Shown here piece after piece: positions 16,759 through 26,332 of a stretch of DNA of 64,000 nucleotides; position 1 is the stretch's first letter; every line of letters begins with the position of its first letter. The notes beneath the pieces were generated by a model, which saw only the letters and a program-made list of their open reading frames with translations, had not been told where the DNA came from and ran no database searches. The translations under genes were made by a program, and so were the position numbers. Source of the DNA: Nocardia coubleae NBRC 108252 (GTDB lineage Bacteria > Actinomycetota > Actinomycetes > Mycobacteriales > Mycobacteriaceae). The stretch spans positions 558,001 to 622,000 of the forward strand of contig NZ_BDBD01000004.1 of NCBI RefSeq assembly GCF_001612805.1, read 5' to 3'.

Positions 16759-18450
16759 TCATCGGGATTCGAATGCCGTTGCGGCGTCGACGAATCGGCG
16801 GATGGCGTCAGGATTACCGGCAGGGTGGGTGTGCAGGTAGGAGGCATGGACCTGGCCCACCACCGCACCTTCGGAGACGGACTGTGTTGTGCGCCAACCC
16901 CATGCGGCGTTCGCCGTGCCCGCCTTGGTCAGGCGGGTGCGGTGGAATTCGTGGCCGCGTACTCGGGCGCCCGCCTGCCACAGCACGGAGTCGTGCAGGG
17001 CGACGGCGTCGCGGTAGCCGAGGGTGAGGCGGGGGCCGAATTCGGCGTCGGCGTCGATCACGCCTGCCATGGGATGTCCGTCGAGGGAGCGGGTGAGGTA
17101 GAGCAGTCCGGCGCATTCCGCGTGGATCGGGAGGCCGTGGGTGGCGCCGTCGGCGATCGCGCTGCGTAGGCGTACGTTCGCCGAGAGTTGCGCGGCATGC
17201 TCCTCGGGAAACCCACCTGGAAGCACCAAACCGGCTGTGTCCTCGGGCAATTCGTCGGTCAGTGGATCGAAGACCACGACCTGCGCGCCCGCTGCCAGGA
17301 GCAGCTCCCGGTGCTCGGCGTAGCCGAAGGTGAAGGCAGCGCCGCCGGCCATCGCGATCACCGGCCCCCCGATCCGGGTGCGGCGGTCGCCGGCGGTCGC
17401 GTCCGTGATCGTGGTGGTCCGCCCGGTTCGAGCAGGCGGCGCAGGTTCGACCGGCCTATCCGCGGCGTGCGCGGACTGGGCCATCCCTGCTGTAACTCCG
17501 AGTTCGGTCGACGATGGCAAAGCTCGGCCGGACAGAGTGGTTGCGGCCTGCGCGTTCGGGTCGGTCGGCAGTGGGGATCGCTCGGACAACATCGCCGGGG
17601 CGGGACCGTGTGGAGTTCGCGCGGTAGAGGGCGACCCGCCGAGCTCGCCGGACGACTGCTCTCGATCGGGCACGGCTCGATCGTCGGCTGCGGCCAGTTC
17701 GGCCAGCGGATCCCAGGCGGGGCCCTGCACCGATCCACCGGCCAGGGCGACGATCGCCGAGAGGTCGACGTGGGCGGCGACCAGGGTGGTCATCGCGTCG
17801 ACCGCGCGGGTGGCGGCGGTCCCGTGTTCGACGGCGGGGATGAGGCCGAGATGGCGTGAGGGGACTTCCAATTCGGTCATCCGGGGTAGCACGCCGAGGA
17901 CGGGGATGCGCACGCGGTCACACGCCGAGCGCAGGACCTGTTCGTGGCGTTCGCTGCCGACGCGGTTGAGGATCACTCCACCGAGACGGACCGAGGAGTC
18001 GAAGGTGGCGAATCCGTGGAGCAGGGCGGCCAGACTCTGCGAATGCCCGCGCGCGTCGACGACCAGCAAGACCGGTGCGCCGAGCAGGCTCGCCACCTGC
18101 GCGGTGGAACCCTCGGCCACCGCTTCCGTCCGGTGCTCGTCGATACGCCCGTCGAACAGGCCCATCACGCCCTCGACCACCGCGATATCGCACCCCTGCG
18201 CGCCGTGGCGGTACAGCGGGACCACCCGATCCTCGCCTACCAGAACAGGATCGAGGTTCCGGCCGGGGCGTCCGGCGGCGAGCCCGTGATACCCGGGGTC
18301 GATGTAGTCCGGGCCGACCTTGAACGGCGCCACCTGGTGCCCGGCCCGCCGCAACGCGCCGATGAGCCCGGTGGCCAGCGTCGTCTTGCCGCTACCCGAC
18401 GCCGGGGCCGCGATAACGATCGCCGGCGCGCTCACGGTCGCCGCTCCCAT
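16759..18450 (-). CDS. cobB: Cobyrinate/hydrogenobyrinate a,c-diamide synthase
   Basis: 563 residues, about 90-100 longer than usual. The N-terminal DTBS-like ATPase domain has P-loop APASGSGKTTLATGL; the C-terminal class-I glutaminase domain has VLPGGFPEEHA, nucleophile Cys in HAECAGLLYL and the HEFHRT segment. It amidates carboxylates a and c of the corrin ring using Gln and ATP. The extra length is a low-complexity Ser/Thr/Pro/Ala linker at about residues 265-360 between the two domains. ATG 18450 overlaps the repeat ORF upstream; GTG 18435 is an alternative start. Confidence 0.9.
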   Translation of the reverse strand: MGAATVSAPAIVIAAPASGSGKTTLATGLIGALRRAGHQVAPFKVGPDYIDPGYHGLAAGRPGRNLDPVLVGEDRVVPLYRHGAQGCDIAVVEGVMGLFDGRIDEHRTEAVAEGSTAQVASLLGAPVLLVVDARGHSQSLAALLHGFATFDSSVRLGGVILNRVGSERHEQVLRSACDRVRIPVLGVLPRMTELEVPSRHLGLIPAVEHGTAATRAVDAMTTLVAAHVDLSAIVALAGGSVQGPAWDPLAELAAADDRAVPDREQSSGELGGSPSTARTPHGPAPAMLSERSPLPTDPNAQAATTLSGRALPSSTELGVTAGMAQSAHAADRPVEPAPPARTGRTTTITDATAGDRRTRIGGPVIAMAGGAAFTFGYAEHRELLLAAGAQVVVFDPLTDELPEDTAGLVLPGGFPEEHAAQLSANVRLRSAIADGATHGLPIHAECAGLLYLTRSLDGHPMAGVIDADAEFGPRLTLGYRDAVALHDSVLWQAGARVRGHEFHRTRLTKAGTANAAWGWRTTQSVSEGAVVGQVHASYLHTHPAGNPDAIRRFVDAATAFESR

Positions 18451-18704
18451 ACGACCGTCGTTCCACTCCCCGTTCGCTCCACAACGGCTGCCGAGCCAAC
18501 GGCCATTCGTTCCCCCACAGCCGCCGGGCCAGCTGCCATTCCATCCACCACAGCCACCGAGCCAGCCACCATTCGATCCACCACAGCCGCCATGCCGCCC
18601 GCTGTTCGATCCGCCACGGCTGGCGGCGCGGCGACCAGTCGATCCACCAGCGCTGCCGGGTCGGTCACCATTGGATTCCGCACGGCTGTGGAGCCAGTCA
18701 CCAT
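18432..18704 (-). CDS. Repeat-encoded 90-aa ORF between cobO and cobB, possible coupled small protein
   Basis: An open frame of 90 residues fills the whole cobO-cobB gap. Its ATG (18704) overlaps the cobO TGA and its stop lies inside the cobB start region. It is built of imperfect 11-residue units such as AVVDRMVAGSV, AVVDGMAAGPA, AVGERMAVGSA, each matching one 33-bp DNA repeat. Because the repeat length is a multiple of three the frame survives copy-number change, and translation through it would couple cobO to cobB. It has no known homologue to me. It may be only a translated minisatellite, so coding status is uncertain. Confidence 0.4.
   Translation of the reverse strand: MVTGSTAVRNPMVTDPAALVDRLVAAPPAVADRTAGGMAAVVDRMVAGSVAVVDGMAAGPAAVGERMAVGSAAVVERTGSGTTVVWERRP
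18471..18704. repeat. 33-bp degenerate tandem repeat (8 units)
   Basis: Units begin at 18471, 18504, 18537, 18570, 18603, 18636, 18669 and 18702, exactly 33 bp apart; the last starts within the end of cobO. The core is close to CATTCGATCCACCACAGCC with a variable remainder. Adjacent copies differ by several substitutions but no indels. Confidence 0.85.
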
Positions 18705-19312
18705 TCGATGCCGCGCTGACCCTTGCGGCCCGCGTCCATCGGGTGCTTCACCTTTGTCATCTCGGTGACCAGGTCGGCGGCATCGATGAGCGCCTGCGGT
18801 GCGTCGCGTCCGGTGATGACGACGTGCTGGTTACCTGGTCGTTCGGTGAGGGTTTCGACGACCTCGTCGATATCGACCCAGCCCCACTTCAACGGGTAGG
18901 TGAACTCGTCGAGCACGTAGAAGCGGTGCTGCTCGGCGGCGAGCCGCCGTGCGATCTCCTGCCAGCCCGCGAGCGCGGCGGCGGCGTGGTCTTCCTCGGT
19001 CCCGTGCTTGCGGGTCCACGACCACCCCTCCCCCATCTTGTGCCACTCCACCGCGCCGCCCGCGCCGGTCTCCTCGTGCAGGGTGCCGAGGGTCCGAAAC
19101 GCCGCTTCCTCGCCGACCTTCCACTTCGCGCTCTTCACGAACTGGAACACGGCAACGTCGAACCCCTGATTCCAGGCCCGCAACGCCATCCCGAACGCCG
19201 CCGTCGACTTTCCCTTGCCCGGCCCGGTGTGCACGGCGAGCACGGGTTGATTACGCCGCTGCCGCGTGGTCAGCCCGTCCGCGGGGACGACCTCGGGAAC
19301 ACCCTTGGGCAC
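18698..19312 (-). CDS. cobO: Cob(I)alamin adenosyltransferase
   Basis: 204 residues of the CobO/BtuR family. P-loop VHTGPGKGKSTAAFGMALRA, then FQFVKSAKWKVGEEAAF, YVLDEFTYPLKWGW and VVITGRDAPQALIDAADLVTEM, all family signatures. Transfers the 5'-deoxyadenosyl group from ATP to the corrinoid cobalt. GTG start at 19312 with AGGAG five bases upstream; the frame itself runs open to 19429. Second gene of the chelatase-cobO-cobB-cobE operon; its TGA overlaps the ATG of the repeat ORF. Length is normal. Confidence 0.93.
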   Translation of the reverse strand: MPKGVPEVVPADGLTTRQRRNQPVLAVHTGPGKGKSTAAFGMALRAWNQGFDVAVFQFVKSAKWKVGEEAAFRTLGTLHEETGAGGAVEWHKMGEGWSWTRKHGTEEDHAAAALAGWQEIARRLAAEQHRFYVLDEFTYPLKWGWVDIDEVVETLTERPGNQHVVITGRDAPQALIDAADLVTEMTKVKHPMDAGRKGQRGIEW

Positions 19313-19461
19313 AGCAACTCCTCTTCTCGACCCGCTCACGCGGGTCAATTCACGGCCTCGAACAGCACGGCCACCGGACCGACCGCACAGCGCCGACTCG
19401 GGATCATTTCTATCAGGACGGGCCGTCATGCCCGCCCCGCACAGGTACGGCTCGGGCAGGG

Positions 19462-21648
19462 CTAGGCGGCGCGGGCCGACCCGCGCACGACGTCCGCGAC
19501 GGTTTCGCCGGTGAGTTCGTCCAGGCGCAGATAGCGGGCTTGCAGGTCGCGGGCCAGTTCGGCGGCCAAGCCCAGGCGGATCATGCCGCGTTCGCAGTCG
19601 ATGACCATCGCGGTGTGGCCTTCGCCTGCGATCAAGCGGGCGGCGGTGCGGGCGCGCGGGAGGGGTGCTGTGCCGCCGGTCGCGCGGCCGTCGGTGAGCA
19701 ACACCAGCATCGGCCGGCGGCGAGGATCACGGACGTGTTCGCGGGCGATCACCTCGCGGGCCTTCAGCAAACCGGCCGCCAGCGGTGTCTTCCCGCCGGT
19801 GCGCAGACCGGCCAGGCGGCGCACGGCGATGTCGACCGAGGAGGTCGGCGGCAGGACCAGCTCGGCCTCGCTGCCGCGCACGCTGATCACCGCCACCTTG
19901 TCGCGGCGCTGGTAGGCGTCGCGCAGCAGGGTGACGACGGCGCCGGTGACGGCGGTGAGCCGGTCGCGGGCGGCCATCGAACCGGAGGTGTCGACGACGA
20001 AGACGACCAGATTGCCTTCGCGCCCTTCGCGATACGCGCCACGCAGGTCTTCGATTGCCAGTGCGAGCGGTCCGGCGAACCGGCCGCGCTCGACCTGTTT
20101 CGGTGCGGCGGCGAAGACGGTGCCGAGCAGGTGCAGGCCGGTGGAGGTGTCGGTGTGGGGGCGAACCATGCGACCGGTGCGGGTCTGGGCACGGGAGCGG
20201 CGGCCGGGGGCGCCTTCACCGATGCCGGGGACTTCCCAGCGGGGGGCAGGCTTGGAAGTGGAACCGGGTGTGCCGGAAAGGCTTTCGGCGGTCGGCCGAG
20301 AACCTTTGTCGTCGGAGCCATTGCTGTTCGAACCGGCATCGTTGGGGCGGTTGCCATTCGGGCCACCGCCGGGCCCACCGTCCGGACCGCTGTCGTTCGG
20401 GCCGCTCGGCCCGCCGTCCGGGCCGTCGTCATCCGGCCCGTCGCTGTCGTCGGGACCGCCCTCGCGCGGGTCGTTGTCACTCCCTAGCCGATCCTCGGAA
20501 CCGTCGCCGACGGGGCCGCCCGGATCGGCATCCGACTCGCCACTCGCACGACCATCGTCGGCCTGCTCGCCGCTGCTGCCGTCCGCGTTCTCCCCGTCGA
20601 GCGCCTGGTCATCGGCCGACCAGTCGAATTCGTCGTCGTCGGAAGCGTGTTCGACCTCATCGGCCGCCGCCCGCATCGCCTCGTCGAGCTGTTCCTCACT
20701 GATCCCCGGCTCGTCGAACGGATCGCGTCGCCGCCGATGCGGCAGGGCCAGCTCGGCGGCGATCCGCACATCGTCCTCGGTGACCCGATCCCGGCCTCGC
20801 CAGGCCGCGTGCGCGGTCGCGGTCCGGGCGACGACCAGATCCGCCCGCATCCCATCGACATCGAAGGCCGCACACAACGCCGCGATCCGGCGCAGCTCGG
20901 CATTGTCGAGCACGACATCGGGCAACCGGTCACGTGCGGTCAGAATGCGTTCGGCGACAATCTGATCCGCGTCGGCGTAGCGGGCGGCGAAGGCGGCGGG
21001 GTCGGCTTCGTAGTCGAGGCGGCGGCGCACGACGGCCATCCGGGTCGACACGTCACGCGAGGCCGCCACGTCGACGGTGAGGCCGAACCGGTCGAGCAAC
21101 TGCGGACGAAGTTCTCCCTCTTCGGGATTCATGGTGCCGACGAGCACGAACCGCGCCGGATGCGAATGCGACACCCCGTCGCGTTCCACGTGCACGCGGC
21201 CCATGGCGGCGGCATCGAGCAGCACGTCGACCAGGTGGTCGTGCAGCAGGTTCACTTCGTCGACGTAGAGCACGCCGTGGTGGGCCGCGGCCAGCAGGCC
21301 GGGACGGAACGCCTGCTCCCCGTCGCGCAGCACCCGCTCGAGATCCAGCGAACCGACCACCCGGTCCTCGGTGGCGCCGACCGGCAACTCGACCAGCCGG
21401 GCCGGTCGCGCACCGGTCTCGTCGACCACCGGCGGCAGCAACTGCGCCAGCGCGCGCACCACGGTCGACTTCGCGGTGCCCTTCTCGCCACGCACCAGCA
21501 CCCCGCCGATTCCCGGGTGCACCGCCGACAAGATCAACGCCAGCTGCAACCGCTCCTGCCCTACCACAGCGGAGAACGGGAACCCCGCCTCACCCACTCC
21601 CCGCGCAGCGGTGTGCGGACCAGCGGCAACATCAGCAAAACCAGGCAC
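19462..21648 (-). CDS. Fused ChlI/ChlD-type magnesium/cobalt chelatase subunit
   Basis: 728 residues. AAA+ domain at the N-terminus with Walker [34 protein letters not shown] and Walker B-region [11 protein letters not shown]. The middle is a ~160-residue acidic Gly/Asp/Pro/Asn linker (about 375-530). The C-terminal VWA domain carries [19 protein letters not shown]. The same gene lies beside cobO in M. tuberculosis (Rv2850c), and such ChlID fusions are thought to serve with CobN in cobalt insertion. Start taken as GTG 21648; an ORF start at 21792 would add 48 unconserved residues. First gene of the cobalamin operon. Confidence 0.85.
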   Translation of the reverse strand: MPGFADVAAGPHTAARGVGEAGFPFSAVVGQERLQLALILSAVHPGIGGVLVRGEKGTAKSTVVRALAQLLPPVVDETGARPARLVELPVGATEDRVVGSLDLERVLRDGEQAFRPGLLAAAHHGVLYVDEVNLLHDHLVDVLLDAAAMGRVHVERDGVSHSHPARFVLVGTMNPEEGELRPQLLDRFGLTVDVAASRDVSTRMAVVRRRLDYEADPAAFAARYADADQIVAERILTARDRLPDVVLDNAELRRIAALCAAFDVDGMRADLVVARTATAHAAWRGRDRVTEDDVRIAAELALPHRRRRDPFDEPGISEEQLDEAMRAAADEVEHASDDDEFDWSADDQALDGENADGSSGEQADDGRASGESDADPGGPVGDGSEDRLGSDNDPREGGPDDSDGPDDDGPDGGPSGPNDSGPDGGPGGGPNGNRPNDAGSNSNGSDDKGSRPTAESLSGTPGSTSKPAPRWEVPGIGEGAPGRRSRAQTRTGRMVRPHTDTSTGLHLLGTVFAAAPKQVERGRFAGPLALAIEDLRGAYREGREGNLVVFVVDTSGSMAARDRLTAVTGAVVTLLRDAYQRRDKVAVISVRGSEAELVLPPTSSVDIAVRRLAGLRTGGKTPLAAGLLKAREVIAREHVRDPRRRPMLVLLTDGRATGGTAPLPRARTAARLIAGEGHTAMVIDCERGMIRLGLAAELARDLQARYLRLDELTGETVADVVRGSARAA

Positions 21649-21828
21649 GCCCCCACTGTATGCGCGGCCCGTTCGCCCCCGATCCCCGGGCATCACTGCC
21701 CGACGAGCGGCACCCGGTGTGCGGCCCGCGGCGATCGCATCCAGCGGCGCCCCGCCATAGTGGCGCGCGTCCCTCGACAGACCGGAAGGCATGGCAGACG
21801 CAGGGGTCGGAGATGGATACCCGAGGGA

Positions 21829-22260
21829 TCAGCCGCGACGCATCGGGACGTGCATGATGCCGTCGTCGTCGTATTCCGGTCCGTCGACGGTGAAGCCGAA
21901 CTTGGCGTACATGTCGACCAGATGTGATTGGGCATCCAATCGCACTGTCGCCGAACCGGTTTCGGCCAGCGCGGCCTGCATCAGCCGGGTCGTGTAGCCA
22001 CGCTTGCGAGCATCCGCCGCGACGCAAACGCGGCCGATGCGGAACCCGTCCGGTTCCTCGAGCAGGCGCAGCGTCGCGGCGATCTCGCCGTCGTCATCGA
22101 TCCACAGATGCCGCGTGCCGGGAAGCAGGTCGCGCCCGTCCAGTTCGGGGTAGGCGCATTCCTGCTCCACGACGAATACGTCGACGCGCAATGTCAGCAG
22201 CCGGTACAGGGTGGCGGAGTCGAGGTCCGCCGCCCACGACCGTTTCAGCACGACCGGCAC
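21829..22260 (-). CDS. GNAT acetyltransferase, ElaA type
   Basis: 143 residues. LYRLLTLRVDVFVVEQECAYPELDGRD is the ElaA-type N-terminus, the acetyl-CoA pyrophosphate loop is RVCVAADARKRGYTTRLMQAAL, and AQSHLVDMYAKFGF closes the GNAT core. Substrate unknown. GTG start at 22260. Located between the chelatase and mqo as Rv2851c is in M. tuberculosis, so an ancestral neighbour rather than an acquired gene. The mqo stop lies 7 bp upstream. Confidence 0.88.
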   Translation of the reverse strand: MPVVLKRSWAADLDSATLYRLLTLRVDVFVVEQECAYPELDGRDLLPGTRHLWIDDDGEIAATLRLLEEPDGFRIGRVCVAADARKRGYTTRLMQAALAETGSATVRLDAQSHLVDMYAKFGFTVDGPEYDDDGIMHVPMRRG

Positions 22261-22266
22261 GGCGGG

Positions 22267-23799
22267 CTATCGCACCTGGGCGAAGCCGAGCGCGTCTTCC
22301 TGGGTGGTGGCGCTGACCTCGTCGAGCTTGAGCGTCTTGTTGGTCCAGTCCCACACTTCCTGGAACAGGGCCTGGTTCTCCGACAGCTTCTGGCCGAGCG
22401 AGGGGATCATCTGCTGCAGCTGCGGGGTCCAGTCGGCGTATTCACGCGGGAAGCAACGCTGCATCACATCGAGCATCGCGGTGACACAGGTCGACGCGCC
22501 GGGCGAGGCACCGAGCAGACCGGCGATGCTGCCGTCCTGGGCGGAGATGACCGCGGTGCCGAACTCGAGCACGCCACCGGCACCCTTGCGCCGGATCACC
22601 TGCACGCGCTGACCGGCAGTGATGAGCTCCCAGTCGCGGCCGTCGGCCCGCGGCAGGAACTCCTCGAGCACACCGACCTTGCCGTTCTGCGACTTCAGCA
22701 GCTCGCTGATCAGGTACTTGGTGAGACCCATCTCGGTGAGGCCGACGCCGACGAGCGAACCGATGTTGTTCGGCTTGATCGACTTGAACAGGTCGGCGTT
22801 GGAGCCGTCCTTGAGGAACTTGGGGGTCCAGCCGGCGTAGGGACCGAACAGCAGGCCCTTCTTGCCGTTGATGACGCGAGTGTCCAAGTGCGGCACCGAC
22901 ATCGGCGGCGCGCCGACGGCGGCCTTGCCGTACACCTTGGCCTCGTGCGCGGCGATCAGGTCGGGGTTGGTCGAGCGCAGGAACTGACCGCTGATCGGGA
23001 ACCCGCCGAAGCCCTTGGCCTCCTTGATGCCCGACTTCTGCAACAGCGGCAGCGCGCCACCACCGGCGCCGACGAACACGAACTTCGCGTTGATCGTGCG
23101 CGACCGGTAGGTGCGCAGGTTGCGCACGGTGACGTTCCAGGAGCCGTCGGACTGCTTGTCGAGGTCGCGGACCTCGGTGCCGAAGGCGATCTCGCCGCCG
23201 GAGTAGCCGACGTAGGCCAGCAGCTGCTTGGTGAGCGCGCCGAAGTCGATATCGGTGCCGCCGTCGGTCCAGTTCAGCGCGATGGGGTCGGAGAAGTCAC
23301 GGCCCTTGGCCATCAGCGGCAGGCGCTTGGCGAACTCGTCGGGGCTGTCGATGAACTCCATCCCGCGGAACAGCGGGTGCGGCGCCAGCGCCTCGTAGCG
23401 CTTACGCAGGTACTCGACGTTGTCGGCACCGTGCACGAAGCTGACGTGCGGGATGGGGTTGATGAAGCGCGACGGGTCACCGAGGACGCCCGCGTCGACC
23501 GCGGAGGCCCAGAACTGCCGCGAGACCTGGAAGCGTTCGTTGATGTCGATCGCCTTGCTGACATCGACCGAGCCGTCGGCGTTCTGCGGGCTGTAGTTCA
23601 GCTCGCACAGCGCCGAGTGACCGGTACCCGCGTTGTTCCACGGGTCGCTGCTCTCGGCGGCGGCGGCGTCGAGCCGTTCGAACACCGAAACCGTCCAGTC
23701 CGGCTGCAGCTGCCGCAGCAGCGCGCCCAGCGTGGCACTCATGATGCCTGCGCCGATGAGAACTACATCGGTCTTTTCAATCTTCGCAGCGTTCGGCAC
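22267..23799 (-). CDS. mqo: Malate:quinone oxidoreductase
   Basis: 510 residues, normal length for this membrane-associated FAD enzyme, which oxidises L-malate to oxaloacetate and passes electrons to menaquinone in the TCA cycle. FAD-binding [21 protein letters not shown] is at the N-terminus; [32 protein letters not shown] and [16 protein letters not shown] are diagnostic. GTG 23799 start; an AAGGA lies about 14 nt upstream. Followed closely by the ElaA-like gene. The 232-bp gap to the divergent hydrolase gene should hold both promoters. Confidence 0.95.
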   Translation of the reverse strand: MPNAAKIEKTDVVLIGAGIMSATLGALLRQLQPDWTVSVFERLDAAAAESSDPWNNAGTGHSALCELNYSPQNADGSVDVSKAIDINERFQVSRQFWASAVDAGVLGDPSRFINPIPHVSFVHGADNVEYLRKRYEALAPHPLFRGMEFIDSPDEFAKRLPLMAKGRDFSDPIALNWTDGGTDIDFGALTKQLLAYVGYSGGEIAFGTEVRDLDKQSDGSWNVTVRNLRTYRSRTINAKFVFVGAGGGALPLLQKSGIKEAKGFGGFPISGQFLRSTNPDLIAAHEAKVYGKAAVGAPPMSVPHLDTRVINGKKGLLFGPYAGWTPKFLKDGSNADLFKSIKPNNIGSLVGVGLTEMGLTKYLISELLKSQNGKVGVLEEFLPRADGRDWELITAGQRVQVIRRKGAGGVLEFGTAVISAQDGSIAGLLGASPGASTCVTAMLDVMQRCFPREYADWTPQLQQMIPSLGQKLSENQALFQEVWDWTNKTLKLDEVSATTQEDALGFAQVR

Positions 23800-24031
23800 G
23801 GGTAGATCGACTTCCTTGTCCTTCTCAGCTAACCACCGGCGGGTGAGTTCGCTTGGCGCGGGCGCTTGGCAGTGTTGATGCGACTCGCAGTGAATCGCCG
23901 GGGGTAGGTTACCCGTCGTTCACCTGAACTCAATTGTGCACCTCAGCAGATCGCCTCACTGCACCCGACCTGCCGAATGTGATGTAAACCAACCCTGCAC
24001 GTCGTCGTGACCCCGCGATAGATTGGCGGGT

Positions 24032-25063
24032 GTGACGAACGAAACGCAAGGGATCGCCGACCGGACCGACGAGCAGTGGCAGGCCGACATCCTCGGCACG
24101 GCGTACCAGCAGCGAACCCTGCCGCTCGGTACCGACCCTGACGGCGAGGGCGAGATCGTCGCCACCCTGGTTCGCTACCTGCCCGACGCCACCGCCCCGG
24201 CACACGAGCCGACAGTGCTCTACGTGCACGGCTTCACCGACTACTTCTTCCAGGAGCACCTGGCCGAGCATTTCGCCGCACGCGGGCACCGCTTCTACGC
24301 GCTCGACCTGCGTAAATGCGGACGCTCGCGGCGCGAAGGGCAGAGCGCGCACTACGTCAGCGACCTGGCGCTCTACGACGCGGAACTCAGCGAGGCGCTG
24401 CGGATCGCCCGCGAGGAGACCGGCAACGACGTGCTGGTCATGGCGCATTCGACCGGTGGCCTCATCGTGCCGCTGTGGCTCGACCGGCTCGAAGCCTCCG
24501 GTGGCAGCGCGGCGGCGGGTGTGGCCGGTGTGGTGCTCAACAGCCCCTGGTTCGACCTGCAGGGGCCGTCGTACTACCGCACCGTCGGCACGCCCATCAT
24601 CAACGCCGTCGGCCGGTTCCGGGCGTTCGCGCAGATCCCGGGCATGGGGGTGAGCACCGCCTACGGCGACAGCCTGCACCACACCCGCTCGGGTGAATGG
24701 GACTACAACCTGGACTGGAAGCCGTTGACCGGCGAACCGGTGCGTCTGGGCTGGTTGCGGGCGATCCGGCAGGGCCAGGCGCGGCTACAGCAGGGGCTCA
24801 CCATCGGGGTGCCCGCGCTGATCCTGCGTTCGCGGGTCACCAAGTTCGCGCGACAGCACAGTGCCGCCGTCGATGTGGCCGATGCCGTGCTCGACGTCAA
24901 GCAGATCCAGCGCTGGGCCGGCTGCCTGGGCGAACGCACCACCATCGTGCCCATCGACGGCGCCCGCCACGACGTGTTCCTGTCTTCGGAGGCCGTCCGC
25001 GCCGTCGCCTTCGCCGAGACCGACAGCTGGCTCGACTGGCTCGCCGCCTATCGCAAGTCCTGA
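24032..25063 (+). CDS. Alpha/beta-hydrolase (lysophospholipase-like)
   Basis: 343 residues. Oxyanion region LYVHGFTDYF, nucleophile elbow MAHSTGGLIV (Ser in AHSTGG), and the C-terminal His in DGARHDVFLS; the usual acid follows strand 7 in the LILRSRVTKF area, where Asp is not evident, so the acid may be shifted. Resembles the M. tuberculosis gene next to mqo (Rv2854). Probably a lipid or monoacylglycerol esterase. GTG 24032 is preferred over TTG 24023. Transcribed divergently from mqo. Confidence 0.85.
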   Translation: MTNETQGIADRTDEQWQADILGTAYQQRTLPLGTDPDGEGEIVATLVRYLPDATAPAHEPTVLYVHGFTDYFFQEHLAEHFAARGHRFYALDLRKCGRSRREGQSAHYVSDLALYDAELSEALRIAREETGNDVLVMAHSTGGLIVPLWLDRLEASGGSAAAGVAGVVLNSPWFDLQGPSYYRTVGTPIINAVGRFRAFAQIPGMGVSTAYGDSLHHTRSGEWDYNLDWKPLTGEPVRLGWLRAIRQGQARLQQGLTIGVPALILRSRVTKFARQHSAAVDVADAVLDVKQIQRWAGCLGERTTIVPIDGARHDVFLSSEAVRAVAFAETDSWLDWLAAYRKS

Positions 25064-25070
25064 TCCCGGT

Positions 25071-25634
25071 TCACCAGAGGCTGGTGCGCAGGACGATCTC
25101 GGTGGCGAGTTCGTGGCCTGCTTCGGTGGCGATGTTGTCGACTTCCAAAGGGACGACACGGAATTCGCCGTAGACGAAGCGGCCGGAGGCGTCGGCGGTG
25201 GAGCGCGGGAGGCCCTTGGTGACCATCATCGTCACCGGGAGTTCGAGGGGCGGACAGGCCGGGTCGGGGATCGTGCCGTCGGCTCCCGGTACGGCGGGGT
25301 GGCCGTGGTCGGCGACGACGAGACTCATGAACCGGCCGAAGCGGCCCGCGCACACCCGCCACGCGAGCGCCGCCCCCGCACCGCGTCCGGCCACGTTCAC
25401 ATAGGGCAGTTCGAGTTCGTCGAGAATGGCGTGCACCCCCGCCGGCTCGAGGCCTTCGACGGATTCCACGACGACGGTCTGCAGATCGGATTCGTGCAGC
25501 CGCGCGCACACCTTGTCGAATACGTCAGCAGGGTCGTCCGCATCAGGAAGCAGCAGCACATTGTGCCGCGAGGAGGGCCCGTCGACCCGCACTGTCCAGG
25601 CCTGGTCACCGACCGTGATCTGCCGAGATTTCAT
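25071..25634 (-). CDS. Degenerate alpha/beta-hydrolase-fold protein
   Basis: 187 residues. The chain follows an alpha/beta-hydrolase layout (VLLLPDADDPADVFDKVCARL, VVVESVEGL, then PYVNVAGRGAGAALAWRVC) but the nucleophile elbow reads GRGAG instead of GxSxG, so no serine is available, and LVVADHGHP follows where the acid would be. It is therefore probably a non-catalytic or binding member, or an enzyme with different chemistry. ATG 25634. Convergent with the active hydrolase, 8 bp apart, which suggests an old functional association but proves nothing. Confidence 0.65.
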   Translation of the reverse strand: MKSRQITVGDQAWTVRVDGPSSRHNVLLLPDADDPADVFDKVCARLHESDLQTVVVESVEGLEPAGVHAILDELELPYVNVAGRGAGAALAWRVCAGRFGRFMSLVVADHGHPAVPGADGTIPDPACPPLELPVTMMVTKGLPRSTADASGRFVYGEFRVVPLEVDNIATEAGHELATEIVLRTSLW

Positions 25635-25882
25635 GCCGGTTTACGGTACACGCCCACCCTGAACACCACCTGTCGTTCGGCCCCGGCGCTCCGACCGTCC
25701 GATGCCCGTGTACTGGGCTTTCACTGCCGGGAACCGCCGAATTGCCAAACCTGTCACAAGAGGAGCGCCCTTCCGGTGAGGACGAGAGCGGTCCCACACC
25801 CGCGCGGCCTCGCGACCTGAGGCACAGCCGTGCCACTCGCCATAGGATGGCCATCGAGTTCTAGCGACATCATGGGGGGCAT

Positions 25883-26326
25883 GTGAAAAGGATCATTCAG
25901 GCTGTGCTGTGCGCGGTCGGCGCCGTCGTCTTCGGAGCAGGGGCGCTGACGGGGGTCGCCTATCTTTTCAACGCCACCGCCTACCTCGCCGGCTTCGGTG
26001 AAAAGGTCACCGTCCGAATCGAGGAAAGCTCCACCTCGGGGATGAGCAGCGGCCACGCGGGCATCGGAACGATCATCGAGGACGGGCGCACAGTCCGCCT
26101 CTTCGACGTCACCGCGGGCGAAACAGTCGACGCCCGAACGGTTCTCATCGACATCGGCAAAGACACCCAGGCCTACACCACGCCCGCCACCGCCGCCAAG
26201 GACTACATCTGGATCTTCGGCGTCGTCGTACTCGGCGCCCCGGCCCTCGTGTTCGGCTTCGCCGCGTACGTGCTCAGCCGTGGCCGACCGAAACCGGGCA
26301 GCACCACCGCCGAGTCCACGGCGTGA
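25883..26326 (+). CDS. Small two-helix membrane protein, function unknown
   Basis: 147 residues: a first hydrophobic helix (residues 5-32), a ~75-residue extracytoplasmic beta-rich segment (VTVRIEESSTSGMSSGHAG... to KDTQAYTTPATA) and a second helix (YIWIFGVVVLGAPALVFGFAAYVL) with a short basic tail. No family recognised. GTG 25883 with GGGGGG three to four bases upstream. Convergent with cobQ, whose stop is 7 bp away. Confidence 0.6.
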   Translation: MKRIIQAVLCAVGAVVFGAGALTGVAYLFNATAYLAGFGEKVTVRIEESSTSGMSSGHAGIGTIIEDGRTVRLFDVTAGETVDARTVLIDIGKDTQAYTTPATAAKDYIWIFGVVVLGAPALVFGFAAYVLSRGRPKPGSTTAESTA

Positions 26327-26332
26327 ACGCTT

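Noticed and set aside
18471-18704. CRISPR array, because of regular 33-bp spacing
   Set aside because: The units are contiguous with no spacers and diverge from each other; they are a tandem repeat.
21649-21828. Cobalamin riboswitch before the chelatase operon
   Set aside because: I could not find a B12-box or the expected stems in the short leader.
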